This document shows, piece after piece, positions 34,741-45,740 of a stretch of DNA of 64,000 nucleotides. The stretch comes from Dastarcus helophoroides (lineage: Eukaryota > Arthropoda > Insecta > Coleoptera > Bothrideridae), in contig CM053331.1 of the NCBI GenBank assembly GCA_028583605.1, positions 994,501-1,058,500 of the forward strand, read 5' to 3'. Position 1 is the stretch's first letter. Each line of letters begins with the position of its first letter. The notes under the pieces are model-generated. The model saw only the letters and a program-made list of their open reading frames with translations, had not been told where the DNA came from and made no database searches. The translations under genes and the position numbers were made by a program.

Positions 34741-36834
34741 TTTTGAAATGTACGATGAACTCGTTCGAGTTCTTTTTAAGATCTTCAAAAACTCTTCATC
34801 TTTGGCTCAATTAAACCTTCTTATATTTCTCAATTTCATTCAACGTTTTTCAAGTTTCCATACTTATATTCAGTGTTTGGAAATTTTTTTAAATTATATC
34901 GAACTTTTGAAATCTGCAATGAGCTTTTTTTGAGCTTGAGTTGTCTCAAGTTATTTTAACTCTTTTTAAACTCACTGAAGAGGGTTTAAAAAGGGTTAAG
35001 AGCACACTGAAGCACATTCAAGCTCTGTAAGGTTTCTTAAGGTATATTTTAAGTTTTTTTTTAGAGATCAGGCTTCTAGGTTTCTTCTGGAGTTTAACTT
35101 ATTGGGTTCTAATTTGTTGTCCAACAATTTTTCAAGCTTCTTCCTGGTTCATGCTTCATCAATTGTTTTTGTTAATTTCAAAACTTTCTCGAGGTTTTTC
35201 AAGTTTTCTCAGGGGCTTTCGAATTCTCTTGAACCCTCTAAATTATATTGAACTTTTGAAATCTGCAATGAGCTTTTTTGAGCTTGAGTTGTCTCAAGTT
35301 ATCTTAACTCTTTTTAAACTCACTGAAGAGGGTTTAAAAAGGGTTAAGAGAACACTCAAGCATTTTTAAGCTCTTTAAGAGCTTTCGTGAGGTTTCTAAA
35401 GGAATCTTTCGAGTTTTTTTTTAGAGATCGGGCTTTTGGATTCTTTCTCGAATTCAACTTATTGGGTTCTTATTTATTGTTCAACAATTTTTTAAGTTTT
35501 TTCCTGGTTTATGCTTCATCAATTGTCTTTGTTGATTTCAAAATTTTCTCGAAGTCTTTCAAGTTTTCTCAAGCGCTTTCGAACTTTCTTTAATCCTCAA
35601 GCTCGGTAAGTTTTACTTCACAAAACTGGAGAACATCAACGAGGCTTGAAAGGACTTAGGACAATTTTAACTTATTGGGTTTTAATCAATTGTCCAACAA
35701 TATCTTAAGCTTCCTTCAGTTTCAAGCTTTATCAATTGTCTTGGTTAATTTCAAAACTTTCTCGAGCTCTCTCGAGCTTTCTCAAGCGCTTTTGAACTCT
35801 CTTGAACCCTCTAAGTTGTATTGAACTTTAGAAATCTGTAATGAGCTTTTTTGAGCTTGAGTTGTCTCAAGTTCTCTTAATTTTTTTTAAAACTCACTGT
35901 AGAGTTTTTAAAAAGGGTTAAGAGAACACTCCAGCATTTTTAAGCTCTGTAAGAGCTTTCGTGAGGTTTCTGAAGGTATCTTTCGAGTTTTTTTTTACAG
36001 ATCGGGCTTTTGGATTCTTTCTCGAATTCAACTTATTGGGTTCTTATTTATTGTCCAACAATTTTTTAAGTTTTCTCCTGGTTTATGCTTCATCAATTGT
36101 CTTTGTTGATTTCAAAATTTTCTCGAGGTCTTTCAAGTTTTCTCAAGCGCTTTTGAACTCTCTTGAACCTTAAAGCTCGGTAAGTTTTACTCGACAAAAC
36201 TGGAGAACATCAACGAGGCTTGCAAGGACTTAATTAGGACAAGTTTAACTTATTGGGTTCTAATATATTATCCAACAATATCTCAAGCTTCCTCCAGGTT
36301 TATGCTTCATCAATTGTCTTGTCAATTTCAAAACTTTTTCGAGCTCTCTCGAACTTTCTCAAGCGCTTTTGAACTCTCTTGAACCTTAAAGCTCGGTAAG
36401 TTTTACTCGACAAAACTGGAGAACATCAACGAGGCTTGCAAGGACTTAATTAGGACAAGTTTAACTTATTGGGTTCTAATATATTATCCAACAATATCTC
36501 AAGCTTCCTCCAGGTTTATGCTTCATCAATTGTCTTGTTAATTTCAAAACTTTCTCGAGGTCTTTCAAGTTTTTTCAAGCGCTTTTGAACTCTCTTGAAC
36601 TCTCAAGCTCGGTAAGTTTTACTTCACAAAACTGGGGAACATCGACGAGGCTTGAAAGGTCTTGGTTAGGACAAGTTTATCTTATTGGGTTCTAATATAT
36701 TGTCCAACAATCTCTCAAGCTTCCTCCAGGTTCATGTTTCGTCAATTGTTTTGGTTGATTTCAAGACTTTCTCGAGCTCTCTCAAGTTTTCTCAAGCGCT
36801 TTCGAACTTTCTTGAACTCTCTTGAACCCTCAAG
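34741..36834. repeat. Repeat with alternating 212-219 and 360 bp spacing
   Basis: The landmark CTTATTGGGTTCTAAT or its variants lies at about 35098, 35458, 35670, 36031, 36250, 36469 and 36681 (360, 212, 361, 219, 219, 212). Units share GCTTCATCAATTGTCTTG and TCTCAAGCGCTTTTGAACTC. Several end in CTCGGTAAGTTTTACTTCAC, a consensus-like 5' splice site, at about 35605, 36179, 36395 and 36611. Confidence 0.88.
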
Positions 36835-37345
36835 CTTGGTAAGTTTTACTTGACAAAATTTGAGAACATCAACAAGCTTGAGAGCACTTTGGAAGCTTGG
36901 GAAGCTTGAGAGCTCTTTCAAGTTTTCTCAAGCGCTTTCAAACTCTCTTGAACTCTCTTGAATCCTCAAGCTTGGTAAGTTTTACTTGACAAAATTTGAG
37001 AACATCAACAAGCTTGAGAGCACTTTGGAAGCTTAGGAAGCTTGAGAGCTCTCTCAAGTTTTCTCAACCGCTTTCGAACTTTCTTGAACTCTCTTGAACC
37101 CTCAAGCTTGGTAAGTTTTACTTGACAAAATTTGAGAACATCAACAAGCTTGAGAGCACTTTGGAAGCTTGGGTAGAAACTTGGCAAAGCTTTAGAAAGC
37201 TTGTCAAGTGTTACAAGACATGAAAGATCTTGAAACAATTTGAGAAACTGTAAGAAAAGTTAAAGAAGCTTGAGAACACTTTTCAAGCTTGAGAACACTT
37301 TTCAAGCTTGAGAGAGCTTGAGAGGGTTCAAATCAACTTGGAAGT
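36835..37345. repeat. 137 bp repeat in mixed orientation
   Basis: CTTGGTAAGTTTTACTTGAC recurs at about 36835, 36971 and 37107, each followed by GAACATCAACAAGCTTGAGA and GCACTTTGGAAGC. Here CTCAAGC and GCTTGAG words coexist. The last 100 bp are in the GCTTGAG orientation only, so repeat polarity switches at this end of the big intron. Confidence 0.85.
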
Positions 37346-37931
37346 CTTAGAATTTTTCAAGCTTGGACTTGTTTGCGGCTATGTTTTGGATTCTTATCGA
37401 AAGAATTTGTCAAAATTTCTCTCCTGAAGCACTCGAAACAACTCAAGCTCTTCTGAAGACGTAAAGAAGTATCTCTTGGTGAGATCCGTATCTTTGGGAT
37501 TCATTGAGGGGTTTCGAAGTCTCTCTGGAGTCTCCCCAGTTGCAAATGCTTCTATGAGCTACTGAAAAAGCTTCAGAAGAGTCTGGATTTGTTCAAGGGT
37601 GATCATGCAAAGAAACAACATGTTTGATTATCCAGAGAAACATGTTTGATCGTTCAAAGAAACAACATTTAATTGAATCGCGTTAAATTTGAAAAAATGA
37701 CACATAACTCGATCTCATCCCCAAGTGTTTCCTGCAGATTTTCAATGTTCTCGAACGCAGATTCAATTGTTGAGTAATACAGCCAACCTCCGTAGTTCAT
37801 TGTTCTCGTTATTTGCACGATATTGTGCCATACAGTCTCACCCATGGAATGAATTATTTATTAGTTTTACCACGAACTGTGTCATCATCGAATCGTGTCG
37901 TACATAGCCGACTAACCGTCTCTGCTTTCAG
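37346..37931 (+). other. Mostly single-copy end of the 30 kb intron
   Basis: No gene was found apart from the flanking exon. It includes short repeats of AAACAACATGTTTGATTATC type around 37612-37670. The acceptor is tctgctttcag (AG 37930-37931). Confidence 0.6.
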
Positions 37932-38061
37932 GATGAAACCCAAAGACTGATGAGAAGAAACATAGTCAGATACGCAGTCCTAGCCTACGTTATTACCCTC
38001 CAAAGGGTATCTTTGCGAGTCAAGAAACGATTCCCCACTTGGCAACACGTTGTAGATTCTG
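37932..38061 (+). CDS. Best: Bestrophin exon c: cytosolic helix region
   Basis: The exon follows tctgctttcag and ends with one base of a Gly codon before GTGAGT (phase 1). The 43 whole codons start DETQRLMRRNIVRYA, continue VLAYVITLQRVSLRV and end KKRFPTWQHVVDS. This matches the D-E-x-x-R-x-x-RR-x-x-RY and (K/R)KRFP segments of animal bestrophins, which are cytosolic helices. It lies 30.3 kb downstream of the previous exon, after a very long repeat-filled intron, yet the reading frame and splice sites are intact. Confidence 0.95.
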
Positions 38062-39665
38062 GTGAGTACTATTGACTAAAGTGTCACCGGATAGGGATTT
38101 TTGCGTTACGCAAAATAGCTGAGAATCGCAAAGTATTTGAGGATCTCCCCTCTTCGAGTGGATTTCAAAATTCGCTTTCGTGCGTCGTTGAAGATTTAAT
38201 TGTCATTCTCGGCACGTACAGATCATTGTTTTTCGTACATGTGTTTATTTCGACGCTGGTACGTGTCATTTTTAATAAAAGCGAACAGGATGTCGCTTTA
38301 TAATTCTGGATAACAAAGTAATTAATTTTTACACGGCTGTAATTATGTTACTAATTTAAAGCGAACGTTTTAGTGGCCATTGTTTTCCAATTGTAGGATA
38401 ATTTTAATTGTCGTGCTGTTTTGATTAAAAAAAAAACGAAATTACGCAACAGGTTATGCAAAAAGATGGTTAATGATACGAAATTATGCTAAAATGTTTG
38501 TGTTGCTTTTGAGCACACTTTGTTCAGTAGTTTCGTAAGACAAAAATGTCTTTGGAAGCTATTAGGTGGATAAGCAGCTAAATAAATTGCTTATAAGTTT
38601 GAGACGTTGGTCGAATGTTTACAAGTCATTAGACGTTCGAGACTTAAGATATCGAATATTCTAGTATACGAGGAATACTAATATAAGTTAAAGTTATAGC
38701 ACTTAGAGTTAGTCAGTTGCATATTAGGGTTATACGAATAAGTTCTTTAATTGCTCGGCCACACAAAACTGTCTAATTGTCTAAACGTTGACGCGTAACA
38801 ATTGTTTGAATTTAGTCCTTGGAGAATTTTCACGGCATTCTAATTTTTCATGATTTTCATGGAAGATTCCGCTCTAAGTTGTGGAGCTTGCGTTGGGCGT
38901 TGTCCAGCTCAACTTCTAGCTTCTAGCTCCGTTTAACCGACACAGAAATTCTAATTTCGTCTAATTTTAGTAAGTAGAACTGTAGAAAGTAAGATTTGCA
39001 ATTAGATTATCAATTAGCTTAGAAAATCATTAGTGGCGCCAAGAAATTTTGATATCGTTCGTTCTGCTTTATCGACACTAGCCTCCATACATTATTTATA
39101 AGCGTTACTGTCCACTGATTGCATATAGATTGCAGATAACAATCGTGGTGAAAAGCGACTGAATAGTCGAATACTAGACAGGAGGAAAGTTCACATCTCA
39201 GCACATTACCGAGAACGAGAAATCTGACTTGTGATATAACCACGTACAAAGTTCAAGTCTCTCGTCTTACTCAAGATTTTAATTGCATTAATAATAGTCA
39301 CTAAGTGGTTTCCGCTAGTACCTAATTAAATAATAATAGTAGTAGACGTCAGAATAATCAATTTTTTAAAAACAATTCTAAAAATGTTAGCCACATTGAT
39401 AAAATTTATGTCGAAAAAATAACCTGAAATAAATTGAAATATTCGCTTTAATTTCTTGCTTTTGCAATATTTTTAATTGATGTCAATTTTTCTAGAATTT
39501 TTTTGAGTAGGTTCGAGACGTCTGTCGAAAGTTCTCAAGTAATTAGTGCTATTTAAATGATACGTAATTGTTCGTTCGAGTCTTCGTAATATCGAATATT
39601 CCAGTATGTGTGAAATAGACCAATATGAGTTGGCCAGATGAAAGTTAAACGGTTTCATTTTAGAA
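38062..39665. other. Single-copy intron sequence with a diverged duplication
   Basis: No coding exon was recognised. Segments 38595-38696 and 39511-39650 are diverged copies of each other; both contain ATATCGAATATTC(T/C)AGTAT, and related GAGACG...GTCGAA words precede it. The second copy carries an insertion of about 30 bp. Confidence 0.6.
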
Positions 39666-39674
39666 GCTTCTAAA

Positions 39675-39760
39675 CCAGGGGTAATTAAACTTTTTTTGTC
39701 TACCGCCCACTTTGTACATTTTTGGCAATTAAGTGTTTTTATTGCCTAACGGGTTTGTTG
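39675..39760. mobile_element. hAT-like transposon end fragment
   Basis: CAGGGGTAATTAAACTTTTT followed by GTCTACCGCCCACTTTG resembles the terminal sequence of hAT-superfamily elements, whose inverted termini typically begin CAGNGGT. No matching opposite terminus or 8 bp target duplication was found nearby, and the interior seems replaced by the AAATTCG array. The call rests on the terminal motif only. Confidence 0.45.
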
Positions 39761-39824
39761 TTGTAAATATCAATCTTAAATTTTTAACGATTAAAAAAAA
39801 ATCTTTACATTTAAAACTAGAAAT

Positions 39825-40115
39825 TTATAAAAATTCGAAATTCAAAATTCGAAATTCGAACTACAAAATTCGAAATTCGAAGGGTGAAATTCGAAATTCA
39901 TAAAAATCCACAATTCGAAATGAAAAATTTGAAATTCGAGATTCGAAATTCCAAATTTGTAATTCGAAATTCGAAATTCGAAAAAATTCAAAATTTAAAA
40001 TTAAAAATGCGAAATTCAAAAAAATTCAAAGCTGGAAATGCAAAATTCACACTATTTTAAACTTCGAAGTTCAAAATTCCAAATTCAGAATATTTTAAAA
40101 TTCGAAATTTGAAAA
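39825..40115. repeat. AAATTCG minisatellite
   Basis: Imperfect tandem AAATTCGAAATTCG units (7 bp with variants) over about 290 bp. They contain the palindrome TTCGAA and grade into ordinary sequence on the right. Confidence 0.85.
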
Positions 40116-40479
40116 TTGTGACATTTTCTAGAATTTTTGAAACTAGTGTGGTATTTACTCTCAAAATATTTGTTTTTTCGACTTCTCTAAAAATGTATTT
40201 CATAAATATAGACTTTTCTTAAGAATTATACTTTTTCTAGAATGACTTTTTTGACATTTAATCTAGCAATGTCATGTTTCTCTCAACTTTAATGGAAAAG
40301 TGTTTTAATAAATTTAGATTTTTGTTAAAGTAATATTTTCTAGAAATTTGTTATTTGTGTTGAAATCAATTTTCTTAACAACGCGTAAGAAGATTTTTCC
40401 AAAAATGTTTGTTTTTTCTTCAATTTTTTACGTTTCTGTTCGATATCTAGCATCTAATTTGAAAATGTCTGTTTTTTTT

Positions 40480-43400
40480 GAAACTTTTCATTCGAAATAA
40501 CTATTTCAAGTCGAAATTTCTAGAAACACTATTTCAAGTAGAAATTTCTAAAAAAAATTTCGAGGACGAAATAAAAATTTTGGGAAAAAGACGAGATTTC
40601 GAAAAAATAAATCGAAATTTCGAGAAAAAGTCGAAATTTAAAAAAAAGTCGAAATTTCTAGAAAAAGTCGCAATTTCGAGAAAAAAACCGTAATTTCGAG
40701 AAAAAAGTTAAAATTTCAAGAAAAACTCCATATCTCGAGAAAGAAAATTAAAATGTTAAAAAAATATCGAGATTTCAAAAGTCGAAATTTCGAGAAAAAG
40801 TGGAAATCTCGAGGAAGAAGTCAACATTTTGAGAAAATGTCGAGATTTAGAGAAACAGTCGGAACTTCTAGGAAAAGTCGAAATTTAAAGAAAAAAGTCG
40901 ACGTTATTAGAAAAGGTCGAAATTTCTAGAAAAAGTCGCAATTTCGAGAAAAGGAAACCGAAATTTATAGAAAAAGTTGAGATTTTAAGAAAAAGTCGAA
41001 GTTCTAAAGAAAATTCGAAATTTTGAAAAAAAGTCGAAATTTCGAGAAAAAGTAGAAAAAATTTCAAGACAAAGTTGTAATTTCGAGAAAAAAATCGAAA
41101 TTTCTAGAAAAAGTCGAAATTTCGAGAAAACAATCAAAATCTTGAGAAAAGGTCGAGATTTCAGAAAAAATCGAAATTTTGAAAAAAGTCGAAATTTCTA
41201 GAAAAAGTCGAAATTTCTAGAAAAAGTCGAAATTTCGAGAAAACAATCAAAATCTTGAGAAAAGGTCGAGATTTCAGAAAAAATCGAAATTTTGAAAAAA
41301 GTCGAATTTTCGAGAAAAAGTCGAATTTTCAAGAAAAAGTCGAAAATTCTGGAAAAAGTCGTAATTTCGAGGAAAAAATTCGAAATTTCGAAAAAAACGT
41401 CGAAGTTTCTAGAAAAAGTTGAAATTTCGAGAAAAAATAGAAAAGATTTCGAGACAACGTTGTAATTTTGAGAAAAAAAAATCGAAATTTCGAGAAAAAG
41501 TCGATATTTCGTGAAAAAAACGAAAATTCGAAAAAAAGTCGAAAATTCGAGAAAAAGTCGAAATTTCGAGAAAAAGTCGATATTTCGTGAAAAAGTCGAA
41601 AATTCGAAGAAAAGTCGAAAATTCGAGAAAAAGTCGAAAATTCGAGAAAAAGTCGAAATTTTGAGAAAAAGTCGAAATTTTGAGAAAAAAGTCAAAATCT
41701 TGAGGTGAGAGTCAAAATTTTGAAAAAAGTCGAAATTTCGAGAAAAAGTCGAAAATTTTAGGAAAAGTGACAATTTCGAGGAAAAATATCACAATTTCTA
41801 AAAAAAGCCGACATTTTTAGAAAAAGTCTAAGTTTTGAGAAATATTCGAAATTTCGAAAAAAAGTCGAAATTTCCAGAAAAAGTCTAAATTTCGAGAAAA
41901 AGTAGAAAAAATTTGAAGACAAAATTGTAATTTCGAGAAAAAAATTGAAATTTTTGAAAAAGTCAATATTCAATGAAAAAGTCGAAAATTCAAGAAAAAG
42001 TCGAAATTTCGAGAAAAAAATCAAAATCTTGAGAAAAGGTCGAGATTACAGGAAAAATTCGAAATTTTGAAAAAGTCGAAATTTCGAGAAAAAGTCTAAA
42101 ATTGTAGAAAAAGTCGAAATTTTGAAAAAAAGTCGAAATTTCGAGAAAAAAGTCAAAATCTTGAGGTGTCAAAATTTTGAAAAAAAGTCGAAATTTTGAG
42201 AAAAAGTCGAAAATTTTAGGAAAAGTGGCAATTTCAAGGAAAAATATCAAAATTTCTAAAAAAAAGTCGAGATTTTGAGAAAAGGTCTAGTTTTGAGAAA
42301 AATTCGAAATTTCGAAAAAAAGTCGAAATTTTCAGAAAAAGCCGAAATTTCGAAAAACTAGAAAAAATCTCAAAACAAAGTTGTAATTTCGAGAAAAAAA
42401 ATCGAAATTTCGAGAAAAAGTCGATATTCCATGAAAAAGTCGAATTCGAGAAAAAGACGAAATTTCGGGAAAAAAAATCGAAATTTTGAAAAAAAGTTGA
42501 AATTTTGAAAAAAGTCGAATTTTCGAGAAAAAGTCGAATTTTCGAGAAAAAGTCGAATTTTCGAGAAAAAGTCGAAAATTGTAGAAAAAGGGGCAATTTC
42601 GAGGAAAAAAATGAAAATGTCCAAAAAAAGTCGAGATTTTGGGAAATAGTCGAAGTTTTGAGAAAAATTCGAAATTTCAAAAAAAAATCGAAACTTCCAG
42701 AAAAAATCGAAATTTCGAGAAAAAGTAGAAAAATTTTAAGATAAAATTGTAATTTCGAGAAAAGAAAATCGAAATTTCGACAAAAAGTCGATATTTCGTG
42801 AAAAAGTCGAAAATTCGAGAAAAAGTCGAAATTTCGAGAAAAAAAATCAAAATTATGAGAAAAGTCGGGATTTCAGGAAAAAGTCCAAATTTTGAAAAAA
42901 GCCAAATTTCGAAAAAAGGTTGAAATTTCAAGAAAAAGTTGAAATCTCGAGAAAAAAATCAAAAGTTTGAGAAAAAGTCAAAATTTATAGAAAAAGTCGA
43001 AATTTCTAGAAAAATTCGAAATTTTTAGAAAAAATCAAAATTTCGAGAAAAAATCGAAATTTCGAGAAAAAGTCGAAATATTTAGAAAAAGTCAAAATTT
43101 TGAAAAAAATCAAAATGTTGGGAATAAGTCGAGATTTTGAGAAAGTCGAAATTTCTAAAAAAAATCGAAATTTCGAGCAAAAATCGAAATTTCGAAAAAA
43201 AATCGAAATTTCAAAAGTCGAAATATTTAAAAAAAGTCGAGAGTTTAAGATAAAGTGGAAGTTTTGAGATAAATTCGAAATTTCGAAAAAAGTGGGAACT
43301 GCGAGAAAAAAATTAAAATTTTCAAAAAGGCAAAATTTTGAAAAAAAAAATCAAAATATTGGGAATAAGTCGAGATTTTGAGAAAAAGTCGAAATTTAAA

Positions 43401-44480
43401 AAAAAAATCGAAACTTCGAGAGAAAAATTAAAATTTCCAAAAAAAGTCGAAATTTCGAGTCAAAATTTGGAAAAAAAATTAAAATTTTTGGAATGTCTTG
43501 ATTTTGAAAAAAAGTCAAAATTTAGAAAAAATAAATTGAAATTTCTAGAAAAAGTCGAAATTTCTAGAAAGTCACGTTTCGAGAAAAAGTTGAAAATTCG
43601 AGAAAACTTTGAGAATTTGAGAAAAAGTTGAGATTTCAGCAAAAAGTCGAGATTTCGAGAAAAAATCAAAAGTGTGAGGAAAAGTCGAGATTTCCAAAAA
43701 AAGTCGAAATTTCTAGAAAAAAATCGAAATTTAAAAAAAAAATCGAAATTTCCAGCAAAAGTCGAAATTTTTAAAAAAGTCGAGATTTTCAGAAAAAGTC
43801 AGGTTTGAGAAAAAAACAAAATTTCGAAAAAAAAAAGTCGAAATCTCGAGAAAAAAGTCAAAATTTTCAGAAAAAGTCGAGATTTCATGAGAAAGTTGAA
43901 ATTTCAAAAAAAATATCAAGACTTTGAGAATACATTGAGATTTTCAGAAAAAGTCGAAATTTAAAAAAAAAGCCGAAATTTTTTAGAAAAAGTCGAAATT
44001 TCAAGAAAAAGTCATAATTTCGAGAAAAAATCGAAATTTCTAGAAAATGTCGAGATTTTGAGACGAAGTCGAACTTAACAGAAAAATTCGAAATTTCGAA
44101 AAAGGTCCTAATTGTGAGCAAAAATCAAAATTTTGAGGAACAGTCCAAAATTCGAGTCGAAATTTCCACAAAAAAATCGAAAAAAAATTCTAGAAATCAT
44201 GAAAAAAAAATCGAAATTTTTAGAAAAAGACGTAATTTTGATCAAAGGTAAAATCTTGCAAACAAGCAAAATTTCGAATTTGTATCGAAATTTTTCTTGT
44301 TTGCAAGATTTTACCTTTGATCAAAATTACGTCTTTTTCTAGAAATTTTGATTTTTGTTTGAAATTTCTAGATTTTTTTTTCGATTTTTTTTTAATTTTC
44401 GATACAAACAAATTCGAAATTTACATACTTACATTTGCTAATTCGAACTAGAAATTTCAAAAAGGGAATCAAAAATTCGA
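40480..44480. repeat. GAAAAAGTCGAAATTTCGA-type minisatellite, 4 kb
   Basis: About 200 imperfect tandem units of 17-20 bp, such as GAAAAAGTCGAAATTTCGA. A larger period of roughly 500 bp is suggested by recurring TTCGTGAAAAAGTCG and AGACAACGTTGTAATTTCGA type marks. CGAAATTTCG is itself palindromic, but the A-rich spacer gives the array a direction: the purine-rich strand is + here. A 119 bp segment near the right end (44221-44341) forms a perfect palindrome. Confidence 0.92.
44221..44341. repeat. Perfect inverted repeat, 46 bp arms, 29 bp loop
   Basis: 44221-44266 and 44296-44341 are exact reverse complements (arms begin TAGAAAAAGACGTAATTTTG and end TTGCAAACAAG). The loop GCAAAATTTCGAATTTGTAT... 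can itself pair partly. A further inverted match to the loop (CGATACAAACAAATTCG) lies at about 44400. The arm sequence is unlike the surrounding minisatellite. Confidence 0.97.
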
Positions 44481-44723
44481 GTACAGAAATTTAAAAAAAA
44501 ATCCCATAGAACTTGTATGTACCGAGTGACCGATTGGGGATCGATTTTGTTGATATTTTCTTTTCATCAATTTAGTGCATCTAAATAAACCCAACAAATA
44601 CTTCGACCTCAAGAATCTCTCCTATAGAAAAATCAATCCATAGGTGCTGAAACTGCCAATAATTTTTAAAAACAAAGTGCAAATAACTGCCAATAACTGT
44701 CATAAGCACAGTTCAAATAGTAT

Positions 44724-45098
44724 TGTTACGGGCTTATCGGTTCGATTGATTACACTTATCGAATAAGACCCACTTTATTACTGAACTCAACTTGGATCAC
44801 CACAATTGACAATTAATTCACTTATTATTGACTTCTACCAACTCACTAATTGCACTGACTCTAACTGACTGACTCGAGAGAAAGCTGACCGCCTTTTATA
44901 GTTTTGGCTCCCGGCTTCTAGAACTTTTCGGCAGATAAGGCTTATCGTTTGCCGAAATTTCGGGAACGTTTATCTGCTGTTTGATTCGTTATCGCGGCCG
45001 CTTTCCCCTTATCAGATCCTTCTAGAAACTTTTTTTTTATTTACTAAATTCTACAATTCTATTCTAAATCCTATTTCATCTATTTACATTGCGTTACA
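44724..45098. mobile_element. Solo LTR, 375 bp, with 4 bp target duplication GTAT
   Basis: Begins TGTTACGGGCTTATCGG and ends TTTACATTGCGTTACA, i.e. TG...CA termini. It is flanked by GTAT at 44720-44723 and 45099-45102. The same sequence, truncated, occurs at 4642-4995, showing that it is a dispersed element. TG...CA ends with a 4 bp duplication fit a retroviral-type (for example Ty3/gypsy-like) LTR left after recombination. No internal domain is present. It sits 32 bp upstream of bestrophin exon d. Confidence 0.88.
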
Positions 45099-45130
45099 GT
45101 ATCCATTTGTAAATGCTAAGTTTGTCGTAG

Positions 45131-45369
45131 GTCTTATGTTAGAAAGCGAGAAGAAAATTTTCGAGTTGATGGATAGCAAGACGCCGATGTCCAAATATTG
45201 GATGCCGCTGGTATGGGCCACCAACATAATAAATAGAGCCAGAAAGGATTCCCTTATCACCAGCGATCATATCGTGCAGACTCTGTTAATGGAATTGTCT
45301 GATATCAGACGAAGACTGGGGGCCCTTATTGGTTACGACACGGTTTGTGTGCCATTAGTATATACGCAG
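45131..45369 (+). CDS. Best: Bestrophin exon d: cytosolic domain to VPLVYTQ
   Basis: The two first bases complete a Gly codon, then 79 codons read LMLESEKKIFELMDSK, SKYWMPLVWATNIINRARK and so on, ending at YDTVCVPLVYTQ in phase 0 before GTACGT. VPLVYTQ is a diagnostic family motif close to the lower constriction of the pore. The acceptor was chosen as tttgtcgtag (AG at 45129-45130), because it joins the previous exon as ...VDSGLMLESEKK, matching family spacing. An upstream CAG at 45097-45099 would add 31 nt and bring in a stop after a few codons. The exon sits between inverted arrays of one minisatellite and 32 bp after a solo LTR. Confidence 0.95.
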
Positions 45370-45740
45370 GTACGTATTTTTTATACTCTCTACGTTTTTG
45401 GAGTGGAAACTCTATTTGGATTTTTTTGGAAATTTTGCGTTTCTTTCAAAACCTTGACTTTTTCTCAAAATCTCGACTTTTTCTTAAAATTTTGATTTTT
45501 TTCTCGAAATTTCGACTTTTTCCTGATATCTCAAAATTTCGTTTTTTTTTCTTGAAAACTCGATTTTTTTTCTCGAACTTACGACTTTCTAGAAATTTCG
45601 ACTTTTTCCTGATATCTCAAAATTTCAATTTTTTTCTTGAAATTTTGATTTTTTTTACTCGAAATTACGACTCTTTCCAGAAATTTCGACTTTTTCTTGA
45701 AATTTCGAATATTTCTCAAAATTCCACTTTTTCATTTTTG
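45370..45740. repeat. Inverted copy of the GTCGAAATTTC minisatellite
   Basis: From about 45440 the intron carries CTCGAAATTTCGACTTTTTC (45503-45522) and related units, the reverse complement of units in 40480-44480 (for example 41551-41570). The array starts about 75 bp after the exon d donor and covers about 300 bp. Confidence 0.9.

Noticed and set aside
41198..42680. Minus-strand frames up to 191 codons rich in F, S, R and N (and + strand K/E frames)
   Set aside because: They are translations of the GTCGAAATTTC minisatellite in overlapping frames, with no conserved protein.
45097..45130. Starting exon d at the CAG acceptor at 45097-45099
   Set aside because: It lies at the end of the inserted LTR, adds 31 nt and introduces a stop. 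The acceptor at 45129-45130 restores the family sequence.
45136..45495. A 119-codon gene starting at 45136
   Set aside because: It is exon d of bestrophin plus 42 codons of intron read-through past the donor at 45370.
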